Source: Trichosporon coremiiforme
Taxonomy: Eukaryota > Basidiomycota > Tremellomycetes > Trichosporonales > Trichosporonaceae
DNA: 64,000 nucleotides
Assembly: GCA_039545355.1 (NCBI GenBank)
Contig: BCJJ01000003.1
Coordinates: forward strand, 620,001-684,000
Direction of reading: 5' to 3'
A model generated the notes under the pieces. That model was not told the origin of the DNA. It searched no databases and worked only from the letters and a program-made list of their open reading frames with translations. This document shows positions 43,629 to 56,239 of the stretch, in pieces (position 1 is the stretch's first letter; each line of letters starts with the position of its first letter). The translations under genes and the position numbers were made by a program.

Positions 43629-44988
43629 TTTGGTGTCTTCCTCGTCGTCGGTGGGGTGAGAGGTAGTTGGAAGAATGCCATAGACTACGTTTGCGTGCGA
43701 TAAGACTACGCCAAACCGACCCCCAACTCTGATCGGCGCATTACGTGTATGGCGTCCAGGCTGCACCAATAGTGGGAGCCGAGGCCAAGCTGTAATCAAA
43801 CCTGATTACCACGTGGGCATTACCGGTTCCGCTGGAATTTCTGAAGTTCGCAGAACCAGCCAAGAATCAGGTCTATCAGACTCGCCCGCAGGGAAGAATT
43901 TGAGTTATGCTCTCAACTCCCGTCCTGCGGCTTCCACTCAGCTATTGGGTCCTCGCGAACTGATAGCCTGGGCGAAGAAGGTGACCGTCAACACTCCGCG
44001 GTCGCGGTGGCTAGAAGGCGCCGGGGCGAGACAGTGCGTCAGCACCTGATCAAAATCTCCGTAACGCCTTCCCTCGCAGTCGGTCCGGTGTCTCGTCCTT
44101 GACACTTCCTCGCCTTCCTCCTCGCCTCGATCCCTCGATGCACGCACATCGCGTCGCCTCTTGAACGCGCTAGGCTCACTCACGTACGTCACAGGCTCGA
44201 TTGGATTCTCGTCTAGGCTGGAATTAGGGAATGCACAGCGTTGAACATCACATGTTGCATGGCCCTCCATCGATGTATCGGCTGATGGTCAAGGTGAGAT
44301 GAGTTTGTTCGCGGTGTTGCCCTGTAGACTGAGTCCGTGCGCACACAACTTGACGACAGCACCGTCGCTCCTTTGCCCCGTCGCGCTCTCGCACATGATC
44401 GCACTCTTGGAATTCCATTCCGCTTGCGCCCATGTGAACTGCCTTCCACGTCGCCTGAACGTTCCCATCTTGCCGTTGTACATATTCTCTTCGACTGACA
44501 GGCTGAACGGGTTTCCACTTAGACCGGTAACGGCAGCCCGCCACGACCCTCCACTGCCTACGTGACTTGCGATGGTGGCTCCGCCTCGGTTTCGACCTCG
44601 ATCGATATACGCTGCCAGAACCTCATCGCTACTCCAATCAGAGCTGTAAACAACGTCTATACTTCACAAGTCTCCATCCCCCACCAACCTCACAGTGCGG
44701 ACCGCCTTCTTATGCCACCCTGTCTGATCACCATTGCGACATCTTCTTAGAGGCAAGACCCCTCTATCACCCCATCACCGCTCACATCCACTACGGTCTG
44801 GTATCCTGCATCTATGCAGGCCTACTTAATCGACACGCTTCAGCAACGCCTCAAGCATCGACAGAGCCCAGGTGAGTGACCGGACATTGACTGACATACA
44901 AGGGGGGTCACGTGGCTGACACACACGCATATAAGCAAACAGACAAACCGAAATCGGCGTGCGCCCTTGTCGGAGTGTGTATTACACC
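43629..44988. other. Intergenic region
   Basis: About 1.36 kb with only short, domain-free open frames. Nothing recognised before tRNA-Leu. Confidence 0.45.
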
Positions 44989-45072
44989 GTGCCTTTCTGC
45001 TAGTGGTCCATGCAGTCGGCCTTAAGATCCGATGGGAATCATCCCTCGCGAGTTCGAATCTCGCAAGGCACA
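44989..45072 (+). tRNA. tRNA-Leu(UAA)
   Basis: The acceptor GTGCCTT pairs perfectly with AAGGCAC, discriminator A. The anticodon loop is CTTAAGA (anticodon TAA). A long variable arm (TGGGAATCATCCCT) marks a class II tRNA, and the T arm GCGAG-TTCGAAT-CTCGC is perfect. The D arm is short (TGC/GCA). The closing pair of the anticodon stem is a C/U mismatch. No intron. Confidence 0.88.
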
Positions 45073-45078
45073 GCTCGC

Positions 45079-45083
45079 TTTTT
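45079..45083 (+). terminator. Pol III T-run after tRNA-Leu
   Basis: Five T residues seven bases after the mature 3' end. Confidence 0.65.
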
Positions 45084-46323
45084 GGGCTGTTTTCGCCATG
45101 TATCGCGTGTTTTGAGTGTTCAAAATCTCGGAAGCGACGTGGGAGTGCCAAGCTGTGTTCCTATGACGTCTGGTGGGCGGGGAAGGAGTTCAGAGAGGAC
45201 GAATAAGCAGTGCAGCGGACGACCCGTCCGGCGAAACAGGGTCCAAGGAATTCTCAGGAGATCATAAGCATCAAACAGACGCCCTGCATGCCTCAGTCGG
45301 GAGGCCGGCACACTGTCTGCAGGCTGCATTGCCATGCTCTTCCAAGCTCAGAGCGTTGTAATGATAGCTCAGCGTTGTTCGAGGCTGTTGCGGATGAGAT
45401 GCAGGTTGTGCAGAATTACAAGGGGGTTGAACGGATCGCGCGTCTGCCCGGGCTCGTGGCCGGCGGATTCCAATGGGAGGGACTGGTTGCCGAAAGCGGC
45501 AAAGACATACCGAAAGAAGCAATCAAGCTCGGCCCAGGCCCCTGACGCGGAAGGCTTACGGCCAAAAGGAGCAAAAACGGAGGCACCCCGGACTGTGAGT
45601 TGGGCGCGCCTCGCGTTAAGCGGCCCTGAGATGAGCCGGTGGAGCAAGAGGTCGGTGCCTCAGCGCTGATGCCCTGGCGGAAACGAGGGTCGCTGTTCCG
45701 GCCCGTCGTGAGTGACCCCCGCCCCCCCCTTCTCATGCGCACCACCGCTCATTCGATGAAATTTGTTCTTCCTCGTCTGGCGGGTCTGGCGGGGCTTGGA
45801 GGCTTGGAAAGCGCCTGAGCGCACCATCGCTGCCCGCGATGCCCGTCAAGCGGCCTCTGCTTGGGCCGCTTTGGCTAGCCTGGCCCCTGCACCGACGCGC
45901 TAAGGCCTGACGAGCATCATCGCTGAACTCCTGCTGCCTCTATTCCTAGCTCCTGGCCTGCAACAGAGACCCTCTTTTCAGGTCTTCCCCTTTCAAGCTT
46001 GGCTGCCTTACTGCCTCGATCCTCCTTAGCTCATCCCTCAGATCCTCAGCGACCTTCGCTTTCACGACTCCAACACCAACTCGGCACTTCCACCCAACTC
46101 TCTTTTGCACTGTCTCTTACTCGTCTTCTACTCTCACGCACCCCCTCACCTTCTCAACCCCCTCGCCCCCCTGCACGTCGACGTCTGTGACCGTCGTCTC
46201 ATCCTCGCGCTACTCAACACTATCGCTGCGTAACGTCACCTTCCTTGTTTACCCAATTCAATCTACCCGCCTAGAGCGACTCAACAAATCAACGGTCTAC
46301 CCCCGCGAACACACATCAGCACA
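45084..46323. other. Intergenic region with pyrimidine-rich leader
   Basis: About 1.24 kb. The last ~350 nt are C/T-rich and probably the promoter and 5' UTR of the GPI-type protein gene. No other feature recognised. Confidence 0.5.
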
Positions 46324-47493
46324 ATGAAGTACGCCGTCGCCGCCGCCATCCTCGCCGCCTCTGCCTTCGCTGCCGACGTGAGTATACCAGGGCCAGCACG
46401 ACGCATGGAGAGAAGTCCGCTCAGGCCGCTCTGAGTGTGGTGATAGGATGTTTGCACGGACAAAGGGCTACACCCGGATCATCAGGAAACGTTTGCCTCC
46501 GTTCCGGTGTCCTGGCGTTGACCGCCGTGACCACGCTTGTCGCGCCGCCCATTCAGTACCCAGGCGGCGTGATTCGTCGCGTGTAGCATCGCCGTGCAAG
46601 CGCCGTGCGCCGTGCATGCCAAACAAGTGTGTCAGAGAGTACCAGAACTGACGTAGCAGTCGGCCCTCATCCCCCAGGGTGTCTCGTCGGGCTGCCAGAC
46701 CTTCCTCAAGGAGCTCGACAACGACTCGTCCATCCAGGGATGTGTCAACAAGCTCGTCTCGGCGACCAACTCGTTCTCGCCCATCTCGGGCAAGAAGGCC
46801 TCCGCCTCTGACGTCCAGTCCACGCTCGGCAACGTCTGCAACGCTAACAACGAGTGCGACGAGGCCACTGTCCGTGGACTGCTCGGCAAGTTCTACGACG
46901 CCTGCTCGTCCGAGCTTGACTCGAACAAGGACGTTGCTGCCCTTTACGACACCCTCTACGTCATGACCCCCCTTCGCCAGGCTGTTTGCACCAAGGACTC
47001 GGCCACCGGTGCTTACTGTGTCTCCAAGGTCGGCTCGAGCGGAGGCTCTAAGAACAGCATTTCCTCCATTGCCGCCTCGGCTCTTGACCTTGCCTCCAAC
47101 TACGGCTACACGCTCTTCGGCGGCAAGTCTAAGCGCGCCGCTGAGTCCACCATCTCGTCCATTATCACCCCCAACGCTACGACCTACGAGCAGACCAACC
47201 TGCCTTTCCTGTTCCTGCAGCCTAACATGGACAAGGAGCAGCTGTGCACCCCCTGCAGCCGTAGCATCTTCGTGACCTACTTCAAGTGGATCGGACAGGC
47301 TCAGTACCCCTCAACCATCCTTGGCGGCCGTGAGGACCTCTGGAACGCTGTTACTTCGAAGTGCGACCAGACCTTTGTCGACTCGATCTCCAAGGAGGCC
47401 AACGTTCACGCCGCCTCCGGTGCCGTCGAGCGTACCGGCCTCTCCGCCGCTGCGGTCGTCGCCGCCGGTTTCGCCGCCTACATCATCGCCTAA
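46324..47493 (+). CDS. Cysteine-containing GPI-type secreted protein
   Basis: Two exons: 46324-46377 and 46660-47493; 295 aa. Exon 1 encodes exactly a signal peptide, MKYAVAAAILAASAFAAD. The mature part has ten cysteines (for example CNANNEC, LCTPC) and Ser/Thr-rich segments, and it ends in an Ala/Val hydrophobic tail (LSAAAVVAAGFAAYIIA) preceded by small residues, typical of a GPI-anchor signal. Codon use is strongly biased to C-ending codons, which suggests high expression. A surface or cell-wall protein is likely; I cannot name the family. The intron (282 nt) is long for this window. Confidence 0.85.
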
Positions 47494-47818
47494 GTGCAGT
47501 AGCGCGAGATATACGTGATCAGTCGCCTGCCGGGCTGAACCTCGATGTATGTTAGCATCCGACGTATGGTTTCATGTGGACATTTAGTGGGCGGAGAGGC
47601 GGCCAGTCTGTCTCTTCCTGCCTGTATTCCTTTTCTTATTTCCGCTTTTTATTTTGGCGCTGTCTGGATGAATTATGATGCCCTTATACGCAAGTGTGCA
47701 ATGCGTCTGTCAGATGTCTGTTTGCAAGAACCCTAGAGGAGAGCTAGGAGACTGCAAGACTGGAGCCAGCTTCGGTTGTGCGGGAGAAGGGTCCGCGCCC
47801 ACGGTTACGCGGAACTAG
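47494..47818. other. Intergenic region
   Basis: About 325 nt between two plus-strand genes. No feature recognised apart from T-rich 3' UTR-like sequence. Confidence 0.5.
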
Positions 47819-49133
47819 ATGCTGAGCGGAGATGACGTTCAGGCTGAGCTTCTATCGCTCTCCTCCAACTTTCCATCGCCCAGTATACCCAGCATTCGTC
47901 GATTCCTGCTGCACGGAGTGATCGCCGTATCTCTTCTTTTCTTGCTGTGGAACTGGATCTCGACGCTGTCGTCGCCCTCTGCTCCGTCTTCAACCCCAAA
48001 GACTTCTCCGACAGCTACAGCTCTTCGATCGGTGCCCATACCTGAAGAAATCATGACCTCTCCTCTGAAGCACCTCAAGGTCGTGCCGAAGGACGCGCAC
48101 AAGGCGACCGTCATCTTTCTGCATGTGAGCTAACATCTTTGCAGCGGAGCTGACAGACAAGGGTCTCGGTGACTCGGGTTAGTTATTTGTTATCCGCAGT
48201 TGGACAACAACTGACACAGGCGCTCTTCATAACAATAACAACTCCATTGTTCCGTTCGCAATCTTTCAACTCGTTATCCGGTTCCGAACGCGATAACTTG
48301 CGGTGAACACATAGGCCACGGCTGGCTCCCCGTCGCCAAGATGCTGTGGTCTCAGCTGCCCAACGTGCAGTGGATTCTGCCGCATGCGCCCTCGATCCCC
48401 ATCACGCTGAACGGCGGTATGGCCATGCCTGGTGAGTTACGAGGCTGGCTCGAAGAGCCGGATCATTCGTCTCTTCTCTTGATTCTTCTCCTGCCACTCC
48501 CAAAAGATCTTCGGAGCGAAGGGGCGGAAACTGACCGCAGGCTGGTTCGACATCAAGACGCTCGACCGCTCGAAACGCGTCGACGGGCTCGAAGACGAGG
48601 CCGGTCTGCAGGCTACGGTCGACAAGATTGACGCCCTGATCCAGCTCGAGGTCGACAAGGGAATTCCCGAGGACAAGATTGTGCTCGGCGGATTCTCGCA
48701 GGGCGGCGCCATTGCCGCCCTCTCGCTCCTGCTCAAGAACAGGAATCTCGCCGGCTACATCGCGCTCTCTACTTGGATCCCGATGCCGGAGAAGGTTGCG
48801 CAGGAGTCGCGCCCGAATGCGAAGGAGTTCCCGGTGTTTTGGGGACATGGGACTGACGACCAGGTCGTGCGGTATGAGTGTGAGTCAATTTTCTCGCTTC
48901 CTTGCGAAAGAGAGGAGGGGACGGCGAGCTGAGCGACGGTTGAGGCATAGCTGACCCCAGACGGCGTCCAGTCCGTCGAGCTCCTCAAGAAGCTCGGCTT
49001 CCCCACCGTGCCCGAGGACAAGATCTTTGAGCGCCCCGGACTCAAGTTCGAGTCTTACCCTGGCATGCAGCACTCGTCATGCCCCGAGGAGATCCGCGAC
49101 CTCGCCGCGTGGCTCCAGAAGGTCACCGAGTAG
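47819..49133 (+). CDS. Membrane-anchored acyl-protein thioesterase (APT1-like)
   Basis: Five exons: 47819-48124, 48162-48177 (16 nt), 48315-48431, 48541-48879 and 48961-49133; 316 aa. Residues ~85-316 match acyl-protein thioesterase/lysophospholipase: GLGDSGHGW (oxyanion region, assembled from three exons), GGFSQGGAIAA (nucleophile S199), GTDDQVV (Asp) and GMQHSSCPEE (His). APT enzymes remove palmitate from Ras-like and G-protein substrates. Unlike soluble APT1 (~230 aa) this protein has an N-terminal extension with a membrane segment at ~28-50 (FLLHGVIAVSLLFLLWNWIS) and a Ser/Pro linker, so the catalytic domain is probably tethered. The start is the first ATG; a later start would remove the anchor. 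Confidence 0.92.
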
Positions 49134-49349
49134 ACATCTTAGAAAGCTAGTGCAACATGCATTCGGTCTGCTGTGCGAGTACATTCTAACCTAACCCTGC
49201 GAGGAGGGCCGTTCCGTCTATGTTGAGAAATAAATGATGCGTCCGTAACCAGCTACGCCCGACTGTCCGCTCTGAGGCTGCCGCCCCTGCGCCTCTACCG
49301 CCTCACACGCTCTCCTTCGCCAACTACGGACTCTGCTCACCGACAGCGT

Positions 49350-50317
49350 CTACGCGCTCGCCTCGATGACAGCGTCGCCGCCCTCAGGGATAAGCCCATC
49401 AGCGAGCATGCGCTCGAGCTTGCGGACCTCCTCGGCGGTGTTGGCACGCGTGAGCGCCTCGACGACCCTCCTCTTCTCCTCCGGCGTCATGAGGCGGCCC
49501 TTCAGACCCGCCTTGCTTCCCTGCTTCGCGGCCTTCGCCATCGTCGCGCCCGGGATGCCCGACGTCGTCGGGATACTGAGCTTGTTCGCGAGCTCGTTCG
49601 GCTGCCCGTCCTCGTTCGTCAGAAGCTGCCGCGCCCGTGTCCGGTCCGCATCCTTGATCCGCTCAAAGTCAAGCACGTGCAGCTTTCCGCCGGCCACCTT
49701 CCACACCGTGAAGTCCTTGTAATGCTCGTGCTGCGTCACCGGGTTCCCCCGTAGTGAGAGATACCGCAGGAACGGGAGGTCGGCCAGCGGCAGCAGTGTT
49801 GACAGGGACGCGATCGCGTTGTCCGTTAGAGTGAGGGTGACAAGGTTGGGGAGCTGGGAGTTAGCTAATTAGGTGAGTCGCACAGCTCACGTTGTTGGGG
49901 AGGGAAGGGGAGATGGAGGAGATCTGGTTCTCAGCTGCGTGGATCGCCTGCAGTCGGTTTGCTGAACGTTAGTCTCTCTCGAGGCGGTCCAACATACACT
50001 GCGGGACGTTGCCGAGCACCGTAATCGAGTTGTCCGTCAAATTCAGTGTGTCGTACGTTCCCTGGTGAGATCCCAGATTCTCAATGACGGGGATAGCAAG
50101 ACCTGCTGCGTCAGTTGGCGGCATAAGCTATGAAACTCACCGCGCAGCTCCAGCTCTCGCTCCTTCAGCGGATTGAGATGCTGGGGGGTTAGTTTCATCG
50201 GGAGGTTGGTAACTTTTGACACGAACGGATTGCGTTTTGGACATGAACTGCAGGCGCGGTCAGCGCTGGTCTCATTCATTGTTGTTGACAGGTACTCACC
50301 TCGGGAGTGAGACGCAT
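49350..50317 (-). CDS. LEA1: U2 snRNP protein A' (leucine-rich repeat)
   Basis: Six exons: 50317-50300, 50247-50221, 50180-50141, 50102-49998, 49961-49891 and 49853-49350; 254 aa, almost the length of the human protein. The spliced N-terminus MRLTPEFMSKTQSVR leads to the family signature LNPLKERELELRG. Leucine-rich repeats follow (LNLTDNSITVLGNVP, ENQISSISPSLPNN, LTDNAIASLSTLLPL), then the LRR cap YLSLRGNPVTQHEHYKDFTV. The charged C-terminus contains LMTPEEKRRVVEALTRA. The protein binds U2 snRNA stem-loop IV with U2B'' and is part of the branch-site recognition particle. Residue order and length make the call firm. The first two exons are only 18 and 27 nt. Confidence 0.95.
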
Positions 50318-51426
50318 GACGGCTGATGGGCTGTTTCAAGCGGGCGGGGGAGGATAGCGATAAAGAGATACAAGTAGTTCGTTTCAAGAACTCGCGCTAC
50401 AGCTCTTCTGTACAGTCGGTAGTCGCAATGTCGTCTCGTGATTGATGGATGTATGCCTTCCTCCTTGCTTGGTGCCCGACTTCACTAACAACATCGTAAT
50501 ATCTTGGGTCAGGCGTGAGTGATGGTGGAGGGCATGGTTCTCACGTGGCAATCTCCGGGAAGAACGCGGATGTGGCACATGAGCGGTCTGGATCTTGAGC
50601 TTACGCGCTGCGATGCCTAAGCAGTGGACAATAGCACGAGCCAGCAAGGGATGCCGTGAGGGAGCATGCGTTGAGTGGGAAGTGTGCGGTAGCATGAGAA
50701 CAGTGTTTCGAAAGCAGATGGTGGTGATGCATCGGTCACTGTGGGAATCGATGCATGGGATCACGCAGCAGCAATGTCGGCATCACGCATGCACACAGAT
50801 GCAGCGATTGCAACGCGCTGTACACGCTACACGTCCACACGTCTGAGCCTACGCGCTCGCTTCACGTCGCGGCACAGAGCCGGCTGACGCGGGACGGCTG
50901 GGACGACACCTGATCGTGAGACCTGATACCTGATACTACAGGTTGCTGGACAGGCGAAATTAGGTCCCGCCCATGCTCGCTGGCGCTGCTGGCGGTCGCA
51001 GGTCGCGTCTGGCGTCTGGCGTCTGGCGTCTGTCCAGGACTAGGTCAAAGCGTGTGGGACGGGGCCCTTGACCCTGAGTGTCCCGCGGGCCAGAGGAGTG
51101 ACGGTGCATGTCCTGCGCCTAGGGAGTACTAGGAGTACTGCTCCTAGTACCTAGACCTTGCCAGTGTGCCAGCACATCCATAGGCCACTCTCCTGTCCTC
51201 CGCGCTCCTCACGCCTCACCCTCACGCTCACGCACGCTGCACCGCACACCCTTCCTCCCTTCCACCTTCCTTCGCTACCGCGTCTGCGTCCATCGTCCAA
51301 CTGTCCAACTCTCATCTCTTCCACCCCATCTCCTTTCTAACGACACCCTCCCTCTAATCCTCCACCCCTCCCCAAGTCTTTATTTCTTTCTTTCATCCAT
51401 CCATCCCCCAACTGCCAGGCATTGAA
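50318..51426. other. Divergent promoter region with small repeats
   Basis: About 1.1 kb between divergent U2A' and septin genes. It contains four tandem copies of GCGTCTG (51005-51032) and an inverted repeat with 10-bp arms (GTACTAGGAG/CTCCTAGTAC, 51126-51150). The last ~250 nt before 51427 are a C/T-rich leader. No gene recognised. Confidence 0.6.
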
Positions 51427-53167
51427 ATGGCCGAGCAGTACGGTTACGAGCCCACCAACGGTGCTACTCCGGAGCCCGTCGACGTTCCTTCCGCCGAGCC
51501 TTCCCCCGACCACCATGAGGTCGCCTACCTCAACGGCAACGGCTCTGCCGGCGCCGACATCTCCACCAACGGTATCCCCACCCCCGTCGTCGTCCGCAAG
51601 ACCTTAAGCTCTTGGGTCGGTTTCTCCAACCTCCCCAACCAGGTCCACCGTCGCAGTGTCCGGTACGTACCTTTTTAAGCTCAATCGCATACACGACGAT
51701 GGCACCATGCGCCAGTCACATCGCATGTCCCACACTGTTCATCGCGATGATCGTCGTCCGCACACAGGAGGCTAACCACTAATGCAGTCGAGGATTCCAG
51801 TTCGTCGCCATGGTTGTCGGTAAGTCAAACGGCGCGGACGGACCCCGCGTGGCCCATAGTGTAAAAGGTCTGTGCTGACAGTGCGCGCAGGCGAGTCTGG
51901 TCTCGGCAAGTCGACACTCATTAACACTCTTTTCGAGACCAAGCTGTACCAGCCCAAGGTCATCCCCGAGCCCGGAACGGACCGTGGCAAGACTGTCAAC
52001 ATCGAGTCCATTAGCGCCGGTGAGTGCGGAACGCGGCGAGGGTTAGGGCCTGACACGCGCACACCTGACCCACACACATACTGACTGTAATACAGAAATC
52101 GAGGAGAACGGCGTCCGTCTTAAGCTCACTGTCGTCGACACTCCTGGTTTCGGTGACTTCGTTAACAACGACGAGTGGTGCGTCATAATGTGCATCTCAA
52201 TAGGTGAAACTGACATATAGCTGGCAGCCTATCGTCGACAACATCGAGGCCCGTTACGATGCCTACCTCGAGCAGGAGAACCGCGTCAACCGCCTCAAGA
52301 TGACTGACAATCGTATTCACGCCTGCATCTACTTCATTCAGCCAACTGGTCACGCGTAAGTGTCTCTCGGACCGTCCTTAGTACCAGCAGCCACTGACTC
52401 GCCACAGCCTTAAGCCCATCGACATCGAATTCATGAAGCGCTTGCACACCAAGGTCAACCTGATCCCTGTTATTGCCAAGGCCGACACCCTTACCGAGGA
52501 AGAGGTCGAGCTTTTCAAGCGGAGGGTGCTGTCTGACATCCACCATCACGGTATCCGCATCTTCGAGCCCCCTCAGTACGAGCGCGACGATGAGGAGACT
52601 CAGCAGGAGAACCAGGAAATCATCAGCAAGATTCCCTTCGCTGTTGTCGGCTCCGACCAGGTCGTCCAGGCTCCTGACGGACGCAGCGTGCGCGGCCGTT
52701 CGTACCCTTGGGGTGTCATCGAGGTCGACAACGAGACCCACTGCGACTTTGTCAAGCTCCGCCAGATGCTCGTCCGCACGCACATGGAGGAGCTCCGCGA
52801 GCACACGAACGACGTTCTGTACGAGAACTACCGTACCGAGAAGCTCCGCGCCATGGGTGTCACCCAGGACGAGTCGGTCTTCAAGGAGACCAACCCGGCG
52901 GCCAAGCAGGCCGAGGAGCGCGCCATGCACGAGGCCAAGCTCGCCAAGATGGAGGCGGAGATGAAGATGGTCTTCCAGCAGAAGGTCCAGGAGAAGGAGC
53001 AGAAGCTCAAGCAGTCGGAGGAGGAGCTCTACGCTCGTCACCGCGAGATGAAGGAGGCCCTCGAGAAGCAGCGTCTCGAGCTCGAGGACAAGAAGAGGCG
53101 TCTCGAGAGCGGCCGCCCACTCACGCCCGAGAAGGGCACCAAAAAGCGCTTCGGTCTGGGCAAGTAG
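51427..53167 (+). CDS. CDC3: Septin, Cdc3 type
   Basis: Six exons: 51427-51662, 51788-51819, 51891-52019, 52096-52177, 52221-52355 and 52408-53167; 457 aa. A disordered N-terminus (~60 residues) leads to [15 protein letters not shown], the polybasic lipid-binding region, then the P-loop GESGLGKS (residues 90-97), DTPGFGD (G3), AKAD (G4) and the septin unique element around [20 protein letters not shown]. The C-terminus (from ~375) is a long coiled coil with abundant Glu/Lys and Met. The layout and the LPNQVHR stretch match Cdc3/AspB more than Cdc10, Cdc11 or Cdc12. Septins form GTP-binding hetero-oligomeric filaments at the bud neck and septum. Confidence 0.92.
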
Positions 53168-54009
53168 GCTCAGCATTGTCAAAGCCATGTAGACTCCTCC
53201 ATTCTCGTACACTTCCGGTAGTCGGATATAATGGGCCAAAGGTAATTTGGCTGTCTCGTTTGCTCTTTCCTCTCACTCTCTCACTCTGATATCAACTCTT
53301 TCCCTTTTACCTCTATCTTTGTCCAGCGTGGCGTCCTCCGCCGCTGAGCATGGGGACTGGCAGGCTATCGTCGACGTCTTTTTTATATAAATATACCCTG
53401 GGTCTTCTGCGATCAACCCACTCGCGCTTAACGACCTTCTTTACCTTTTTACCTCTATGACTACCCAGCGAGCTGGTCGAAATGCACATAACGTATGATT
53501 GAGCTATGTCACATTGGAGAGCGAGCAAGGGATGCATCCTGTGTCCGGTTCAATGGGTCTTCGGGTAAGAGCAAAGTAGTCGATGGGTCTGCGGCTTGGA
53601 GGTCACGGAAGTTTGGGACCAGTAAACTGAAACGCGTGCTGGCATGGACGTGTTCACGCATGCTTGCCAAAGGGGGCAGACGTCAGGAACGGCAGCGTGG
53701 GGCAGTACGTACGCTGTGTGTTTAGAGTTATTGGTACAGTACACAGGATTTGATGCTTTCGAGGAGGCACTGTGCACAATTGCCAGGATGGGCAAGTTGT
53801 GCGGTCCTCACTGACAATTCCAACCATGAGAACATGAGGATTGCGATCAGTCGATGACACTGGCGTGCGACGCGGGGACATGAGACGCAACATGTAATGT
53901 TCATTGCGGGGAAAGTTAAGTGATATGTAATCTGTACATGCAAATGATAGACACAGGTGGTGATATGAAACTGTACACTGAAGCCAGGAGACCAGGAAGC
54001 GCACAAGGA
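53168..54009. other. Convergent 3' intergenic region
   Basis: About 840 nt between the convergent septin and BRF1 genes. Short open frames only; nothing recognised. Confidence 0.5.
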
Positions 54010-56239
54010 TTATGAGACGTATCCGTATAACTCGTCCTCCTTCTCATCGTACTTCTCGTCGTCTTTCTCGTCGTCCTCCTTGTCGTCCTCATCATAGTCG
54101 TCGTCCATGCGCTGTAAGCCCTCGCCCTGGGAAATGCGCTTGAGGACTTCCTGGTTGATACGAGTTGAGAACTTTTTCTGTGTCGCAAACGCCTCCATCG
54201 CGGCGTGCGTCGAGACATACGGCCCCTTCTGCTTCTCGGCCTTGCGCTTCTTCTTCTTCGGCTGGGGCTTGTTCGGATCAATCCCGTGCTGCCGGTTGTA
54301 CTCTGCCTTGCGCTCCTGGCGCTCTTTGTCCTCCTCGAGCCACTTGCCGTTGTGCGAGAGCCACATGCGCGCGCGCGTCTGCCGCTCGTCCTCGCTCATG
54401 ACCCAGTACATGTCGAGCTCATCGTCGTCGAGGTCGTCAAATTCGTCTTCACGGTGGTGCTTTGCGAACCACTCGCGCTCGTTCCGCGCCCACACCACAC
54501 GCCGCATCTCGTTCACGACCTCAGTCGGGTCGCGCCCCTTGACCCACGCGTCGATCTTCTGGCGCAGCGCGGCAGAGTTGCCAGCGTACAGCAGGTCTTC
54601 GGACGTGAAGATGTACTTCTCGCAGTAGGCGTAGAGCGCCTCTTGGTCTGTGAAGTCGGGCGGCGCGGGCAGATCCTTCAGCGGGTTAAACGCCGGTGCG
54701 ACTTCGGCGAGCACTGAGCCATCGCCGGCCTCGTCCTCCTTCGAGTCCTGGCCGGGCGCCTCATCGTCGACAGCCATCTCCTGCAGCTCCTCCTCGTCGG
54801 CCTCCTCGCCATCCGCCTCCTTCAGCGACGCCATGAGCATCCTGCGCTCGCGCTTGCGGTCCGCGACCGCCTCCTCCGAGTTGTCGCCCGCGTCCTGGAT
54901 GTCTTTGACGTAGTCCTCCTTAGCAAGAGGCTCCATCCCCTCGTCCGCCTCGTCGGCGCCGGATTCCTCGACGTCCACGCCCTTAGCGACGGCCTGAATC
55001 GCGTTCGTCGTGTCGTCCGACGCCTGCGACAGCTTGGTGCGTTTGCGCGGAGAGGCCGGCGTCGAGGCACGGCTCTCAGCGTCGGCAGTCTCGCTCCGCT
55101 CCCGCTTCACCTTCTGCGCGGCCATCTTGGCCATCTGCTTCTTCATGATCGGGGGCAGCTCCTCGGCGTTCTCCGCCTCGAGGTCTGCGTCCGTGAGGGC
55201 GCGCCACTCCTCGACCGTTTTGTTCGCGGCCGCCGTGCCCGCGAATTCGACCAAACGCTTCTTGATCGTTAGGGGGGACACTTTCACGACTTGCGCAACC
55301 TCCTCCGGCGTGCGAAGGAAGTCGCTCATGCGCGCAGCAATCACAAGACACGCTCCACAGATTCCCGCTGGTCGACGACCGGCCGTCATCCAGTCGGCCT
55401 TGAAGCGCTTGATAAGCCTGGACGCATCGCGGGCAACGGTGGTCGCGGCAGGTCCAAAGTCGAGGCGGTTTGCGAAACGAATATTGTACACGGCGGGGTC
55501 GATCTCGGGCAGGATCTGGTCCAGGTTCAGGCAACTTCGCAGTTTCAAGTACGTCGCGCCGAGTTCGTACACGTTGATCTGGGTTGTCAGCTATGTAGTT
55601 GCTCGAGACAGCTCACCTGCAGACGCTCCGAGAAGTCGATCAGCATCAACGCATCCTTCTCGAATCTGCTGTACAGGTAGATACACGACGCGACGACAAA
55701 GTCTGTTCGTCGGCCACGGTTGAACTTGTTGTCGACTGCGAGCGAGTAGAAGCGTTGAGCACCACGTTGCACAGACGGCGCAATGCCCATTTGCTTACAA
55801 ATCAGCTGGATCCGCTTGCGCCCCTCCTCCTTGATGTTCTCGGACGACCCTCCGCGGTTACCATTGATACCGGCTGGGAGCTGTCAGCTAATGGCGAAGA
55901 CGCGCGTTCACAAAGCTGTACTCACTGCTGTTGTGCGAAACGAAGGTTCCCTGCACATGGACTCGGCCGCCCGCACCTTCGCTGAATCCGATTTCAGAGA
56001 CGAGGATACCCTGCTCGACTTCGATACCACAGTCCTGACACCTGGGGGCTTCAGCATGGGCGCACGTGAGGGGGCATGAACGTCCCGGACGACTCGTGCG
56101 CGACGACAACTCACACTACATTTCCGGCAGAGTAGTCCGTCTGCAGGTTCTTAGACTTGCAGTCCGGGCAGACCTTCTGCAAAAAGTGTCAGCAAAAGGG
56201 AGGGGGTAAGCGGGTGGCTGGTTCACGTACAACTGCCAT
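54010..56239 (-). CDS. BRF1: TFIIIB subunit BRF1
   Basis: Five exons: 56239-56231 (9 nt, M-A-V), 56176-56115, 56041-55926, 55873-55617 and 55578-54010; 670 aa. The N-terminal zinc ribbon is assembled from three exons: VCPDCKSKNLQ and VVCQDCGIEVEQG (two CxxC pairs). Two TFIIB-like cyclin folds follow: first RIQLICKQMGIAPSVQRGAQ, second INVYELGATYLKLRSCLNLD with ARDASRLIKRFKADWMTAGR. The C-terminal half is acidic and contains the Brf1 homology region (EWFAKHHREDEFDDLDDDEL). BRF1 recruits RNA polymerase III to tRNA and 5S promoters with TBP and Bdp1. The tail is highly Asp/Glu/Lys-rich. The gene is divergent to UBA2, and a B-box-like sequence lies in the shared promoter. Confidence 0.95.
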
